Of a stretch of 34,578 nucleotides of DNA, positions 32,450 through 34,578 are shown piece by piece; within the stretch, counting starts at the first letter, position 1; the number at the start of each line of letters is the position of its first letter. Below the pieces are notes generated by a model. That model ran no database searches. It saw only the letters and a program-made list of their open reading frames with translations, and was not told the DNA's origin. The DNA is taken from positions 1-34,578 of the forward strand of contig CAZOAA010000017.1 in the NCBI GenBank assembly GCA_964577715.1, read 5' to 3'. A program made the position numbers and the translations under genes. The DNA comes from SUP05 sp964577715 (lineage in GTDB: Bacteria; Pseudomonadota; Gammaproteobacteria; PS1; Pseudothioglobaceae).

Positions 32450-33229
32450 ATGAGTTGGTGGACAACAATTTTAGGTGGAACATTTGGTTTTATATTAGGT
32501 GGGCCACTTGGTGCAATGCTTGGTGCGGCATTCGCAGGTAATTTTTCTAAAAGTAAAGCTAGTTTTGGTGGATTCGACAAAGGCTTTAATCCGGGCGACC
32601 AGCAACGCGTTCAAGCGGCATTTTTCAGTAGTGTGTTTTCAGTCATGGGCTATATTGCCAAAGTTGATGGCAAGGTATCTAAATCTGAAATACTGCTAGC
32701 TCAGCAAGTAATGCAACACATGCGTTTAGACAATGATATGCAAAAAGTTGCAAAAGAGTTGTTTAATCAAGGCAAGCAAAAAGACTTTAATTTGGATGAG
32801 GTGTTAGAGCAGTTCCGCCTTGAGAGCCACAGACGCACGCACTTGGTACGCATGTTTTTAGAAATTCAAATCCAATCTGCTTATGCCGATGGCGTGCTAG
32901 ATAATAAAGAGCACGATGCACTCAAATACATTGCACAAAAACTGCATTTTTCACTTCACGAGCTAGAGCAGCTAATTCAGCAATTTGCAGCCACTAGTCA
33001 CAGTGCAAATCAACCAACAGTCGATGATGCATACGCTATATTGGGCGTTGATAAAGGTTCGACTGATAAAGAATTAAAGCGAGCTTATCGTCGATTATTG
33101 GCACAGCACCATCCGGATAAATTGGTTGCTAAAGGCTTGCCAGAGGAGATGATGACAATTGCCAAAGAAAAAACTCAAGAAATTATTAGCGCCTATGAGT
33201 TACTTAAAAAACAACGTGGCATGCGTTAA
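32450..33229 (+). CDS. djlA: Membrane-anchored co-chaperone DjlA (TerB + J domain)
   Basis: A 259-residue protein. A glycine-rich membrane helix (about residues 7-31, with repeated small residues that favour dimer packing) comes first. A TerB-like helical domain is at about 50-180, and a C-terminal J domain (DAYAILGVDKGSTDKELKRA, then HHPDK with the HPD motif) at about 195-255. DjlA stimulates DnaK from the inner membrane and affects envelope stress signalling in enterobacteria. Order and length match the family. It follows rhlE after an 83-base gap containing a small GC-poor stem (GCCT/AGGC at about 32387-32399) without a T-run. Confidence 0.92.
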   Translation: MSWWTTILGGTFGFILGGPLGAMLGAAFAGNFSKSKASFGGFDKGFNPGDQQRVQAAFFSSVFSVMGYIAKVDGKVSKSEILLAQQVMQHMRLDNDMQKVAKELFNQGKQKDFNLDEVLEQFRLESHRRTHLVRMFLEIQIQSAYADGVLDNKEHDALKYIAQKLHFSLHELEQLIQQFAATSHSANQPTVDDAYAILGVDKGSTDKELKRAYRRLLAQHHPDKLVAKGLPEEMMTIAKEKTQEIISAYELLKKQRGMR

Positions 33230-33257
33230 TCTCATTAAAAAAACACAGGAGTAAAAC

Positions 33258-33506
33258 ATGAAAAATAAACTAATCGTATTACTAACAACATTTTTAATGT
33301 CAGTCTCGGTACAAGCAGGGCTTTGGGAAAAAGTCACGACTATGGGTGCAAAGACAGTTAAGCCTTCATCAGAGTATCTGATTGAAACCGCAGGTTGGAA
33401 TATCCGCGTGTATGAGTGGATTCCAGCTGATAATCCAAACGCACGCTGCATGTTTGCAGCCGGCTCACAAAAAGGTGGCGTTGCTTGTTATTCAATTAAT
33501 GACTAA
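33258..33506 (+). CDS. Small secreted protein of unknown function
   Basis: An 82-residue protein with a clear signal peptide (about 1-20, ending VQA) and a mature part of about 62 residues. The mature protein starts GLWEKV and includes YLIETAGWNIRVYEWIP, two cysteines (RCMF and ACYS) that could form a disulfide in the periplasm, and a Gly-rich AAGSQKGGVACY end. I do not recognise a named family. It has one of the best ribosome-binding sites in the window (CAGGAG, 6-7 bases before ATG). It lies 28 bases after djlA and could be co-transcribed. A sequence similar to the one after its stop recurs after the next gene. Confidence 0.75.
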   Translation: MKNKLIVLLTTFLMSVSVQAGLWEKVTTMGAKTVKPSSEYLIETAGWNIRVYEWIPADNPNARCMFAAGSQKGGVACYSIND

Positions 33507-33546
33507 ATAAGGGTGTTTTTAGCCAAATTTCTTACGTCTCGATTTT
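33505..33546 (+). repeat. Imperfect direct repeat, copy 1
   Basis: It starts in the stop codon of the small secreted protein gene with AAATAAGGGTG and continues TTTTTAGCCA. A related sequence begins at 33962, in the stop codon region of the next gene. The first 11 bases are identical, and roughly 20 of the first 25 are identical by eye. Identity falls away after about 40 bases. Function unknown. Confidence 0.45.
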
Positions 33547-33571
33547 GATAAAAATCACCACTTATTATAAT
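33545..33571 (+). promoter_or_regulatory. Putative promoter of the pseudo-receiver-like gene
   Basis: TTGATA (33545-33550) and TATAAT (33566-33571) lie 15 bases apart, shorter than the ideal 17. The -10 element ends 12 bases before the ATG at 33584, so the leader would be about 5 bases, with no Shine-Dalgarno sequence. Confidence 0.35.
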
Positions 33572-33583
33572 TAACTGATCGCT

Positions 33584-33967
33584 ATGTCTAATTCTGTCGT
33601 CATTTCAATTATAGAATCGATGATGTTTCCCGATTTTAGTGTCTTGTATCAGCGCAAAGGCATTGAAGAACTTAGAGTTGACAGTGTTCGTAAGGCTGTT
33701 ACTTTGGTTAAAAAACAACCAGTAGACTACATTGTTGCAGAATTTTCCTATGCTTATAGCACCAACTACAGTGGCATCTACAAGTCTAATTTAGAAGTTT
33801 TACTGGTAAGCCTAACCAAATATTCGCCAAATACCAAAGTGATTGTTTTGGCAAAAAAGAAAGAAATGCAATATCTTGATGTACTTGACGCTGTGGATTA
33901 TCCGGTGCATGGGGTGTTGCAGTTGCCGGTTATTTCTCTAGCATCAATGGAAGAACTACTGAAATAA
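33584..33967 (+). CDS. Small alpha/beta protein, possible degenerate receiver domain
   Basis: A 127-residue cytoplasmic protein of unknown function. Alternating strands and helices resemble a response-regulator receiver fold: VVISIIE as strand 1, RKAVTLVKKQPVDYIVAEF as helix 2 plus strand 3, KVIVLAKK as strand 4, and HGVLQLPV as strand 5. The usual receiver chemistry is missing: Glu in VAEF stands where the phosphate-accepting Asp would be, the Thr/Ser after strand 4 is Ala, and the KP pair is LP. No output domain is attached. If the fold guess is right it would be a phosphorylation-independent pseudo-receiver. It is flanked by two related repeat copies. Function unassigned. Confidence 0.7.
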   Translation: MSNSVVISIIESMMFPDFSVLYQRKGIEELRVDSVRKAVTLVKKQPVDYIVAEFSYAYSTNYSGIYKSNLEVLLVSLTKYSPNTKVIVLAKKKEMQYLDVLDAVDYPVHGVLQLPVISLASMEELLK

Positions 33968-34004
33968 GGGTGCTTTTCGCCAGATTCTTTGTTGTCGAAA
34001 TTTT
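33962..34004 (+). repeat. Imperfect direct repeat, copy 2
   Basis: AAATAAGGGTG-CTTTT-CGCCA begins at the end of the pseudo-receiver-like gene and matches the sequence at 33505, which also overlaps a stop codon. The rest of the 103-base gap to the next gene is AT-rich and holds no other feature I can identify. Confidence 0.45.
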
Positions 34005-34070
34005 CAAAAACGGTCGTTTGCCATTTAAAAAGATATCGCTACTTTTACATTTTTAATTCTAGACAAGTTT

Positions 34071-34448
34071 TTACTTAACGTATTCACAGATATAATTGAG
34101 TGCAGAATAACCAATGGTGTTGGGGGCTGGGTATTTCCATTTATCTAGACCTTCAATTTCTTTTCCTGGACCCTTACCCATTTGTTCTTTATAAAATATT
34201 AATGTCAAATTTTTATGGCGATATACTTTGCAATCTGCTTGCGTGTAAGCAGCTGCACTCTGATACACTTTTAATCTAGGTTGGGCCCAGTCTCCTAGTT
34301 CCCAAAAATAAACATAGCCATTGCTTTCCTTAATACTGTTTGTATCTATATATTGTGAACCGCTATCGGCGTTATTTATCTTTATCCATTCTCCATAAGA
34401 GTTCAATGAAATCAGTATTGAGGATAGTAATACGATTAGTTTATTCAT
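34071..34448 (-). CDS. Secreted surface-adhesin E-like protein
   Basis: A 125-residue protein with a signal peptide (about residues 1-19, ending NSYG). The mature part, WIKINNADSGSQYIDTNSIK followed by YVYFWELGDW, a cysteine in ADCKVYRHKN and a C-terminal PNTIGYSALNYICEYV, fits the surface-adhesin E pattern: a small domain first described in Haemophilus influenzae protein E. The two mature cysteines could form a disulfide. Many family members are simple periplasmic or surface proteins with no tested role, so adhesion is not established. An extended -10 element ends 7 bases before the ATG. An IS30-like end lies about 80 bases upstream of it. Confidence 0.75.
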   Translation of the reverse strand: MNKLIVLLSSILISLNSYGEWIKINNADSGSQYIDTNSIKESNGYVYFWELGDWAQPRLKVYQSAAAYTQADCKVYRHKNLTLIFYKEQMGKGPGKEIEGLDKWKYPAPNTIGYSALNYICEYVK

Positions 34449-34455
34449 GGATTAA

Positions 34456-34464
34456 ATTGTACCA
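34456..34464 (-). promoter_or_regulatory. Extended -10 element of the adhesin-E-like gene, leaderless arrangement
   Basis: TG-G-TACAAT on the minus strand, 7 bases before the ATG at 34448. Transcription would begin at or beside the start codon. No Shine-Dalgarno sequence and no good -35 box are seen. Confidence 0.4.
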
Positions 34465-34515
34465 TTTTCAATTAGGAAAATACATATTACATTAATAAAA
34501 AATTTTTGAATTAAT

Positions 34516-34578
34516 GGGGACGGCTTAGATTCAAAATCCAAGTGCAACACTTTTATTATTCTCAATTAAAATCTGTTT
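34516..34578. mobile_element. Probable terminal repeat of an IS30-family element (cut by window edge)
   Basis: TAGATTCAA (34526-34534), nine bases, then GCAACA (34544-34549). This matches the left end of E. coli IS30 (TAGATTCAA-N9-GCAACA, from memory) in both blocks and in the spacing. If it is the outer end, the element extends rightward out of the window. No transposase codons are visible in the 29 bases that remain. The outer boundary is not determinable; GGGGACGGC just to the left may belong to the repeat. Confidence 0.5.

Noticed and set aside
1..34578. CRISPR arrays, rRNA genes, prophage or a complete transposon
   Set aside because: I looked for regularly spaced repeats, rRNA signatures, phage structural genes and transposases and saw none; only a possible IS30 end at the right edge remains.

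Overview
This window is an AT-rich, densely packed stretch of bacterial chromosome. Gene content points to a gammaproteobacterium: Aat, LptM-like lipoprotein next to lysA, NudE, Orn, RsmE, DjlA, LpxB, a gammaproteobacterial RpoD, and the ispE / tRNA-Gln / prs order. A protein I tentatively read as DsrS, an orphan ccoS (cbb3 oxidase assembly), two secreted SoxH-like metallo-hydrolases and a beta-carbonic anhydrase fit a small-genome sulfur-oxidising lineage such as SUP05/Thioglobus and its symbiotic relatives. That placement is inference from gene content, not a phylogeny.

Layout. (1) 1-2,000: the 3' part of a beta-carbonic anhydrase gene, overlapped by a UPF0126/TRIC-type membrane channel gene, facing a periplasmic metallo-beta-lactamase-fold enzyme. 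(2) 2,055-6,888 (+): nudE, aat, a 44-residue lptM-like lipoprotein gene, lysA, yhbY, lpxB and nadC, mostly overlapping or nearly so. (3) 6,878-14,527 (-): in transcription order pepP, trpD, orn, ispE, tRNA-Gln(UUG), prs, rpoD, tRNA-Ile2(CAU), cysQ. (4) 14,563-17,522: rsmE (+), facing proC, a YgfX-like membrane protein gene and the DsrS-like gene (-). (5) 17,593-20,450 (+): gph, bioA and a second secreted metallo-hydrolase. (6) 20,451-25,040: priA (-), ybeY (+), tilS and accA (-). (7) 25,084-30,791 (+): nine closely spaced genes: two LysE-family exporters, an EamA exporter, an aquaporin-family channel, a thioredoxin-type arsenate reductase, ccoS, a DUF47/PhoU-like protein, a Pit phosphate transporter and a BolA-family protein. 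(8) 30,788-34,578: a DUF1289 protein, an RhlE-like helicase, DjlA, three small poorly known proteins and, at the right edge, what looks like the terminal repeat of an IS30-family element.

How the parts connect. Most genes are housekeeping. tRNA-Ile2(CAU) needs TilS for decoding, and both are encoded here. The most coherent accessory theme is region 7: phosphate (and so arsenate) import by Pit/DUF47, arsenate reduction by ArsC, and a channel whose pore residues suggest passage of a neutral solute such as arsenous acid rather than strict water selectivity. No ArsB, Acr3 or ArsR is visible, so this would be a channel-based arsenic exit route of the AqpS-ArsC kind.

Regulation. Shine-Dalgarno sequences are often weak. 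Three genes (nudE, the DUF1289 gene, the adhesin-E-like gene) have a -10 element only 6-7 bases before the ATG and are candidates for leaderless transcription. A long near-perfect hairpin fills the gap between tRNA-Ile2 and the cysQ start codon. No CRISPR array, rRNA gene, complete insertion sequence or prophage is visible. The longest stretches without a gene are under 300 bases.
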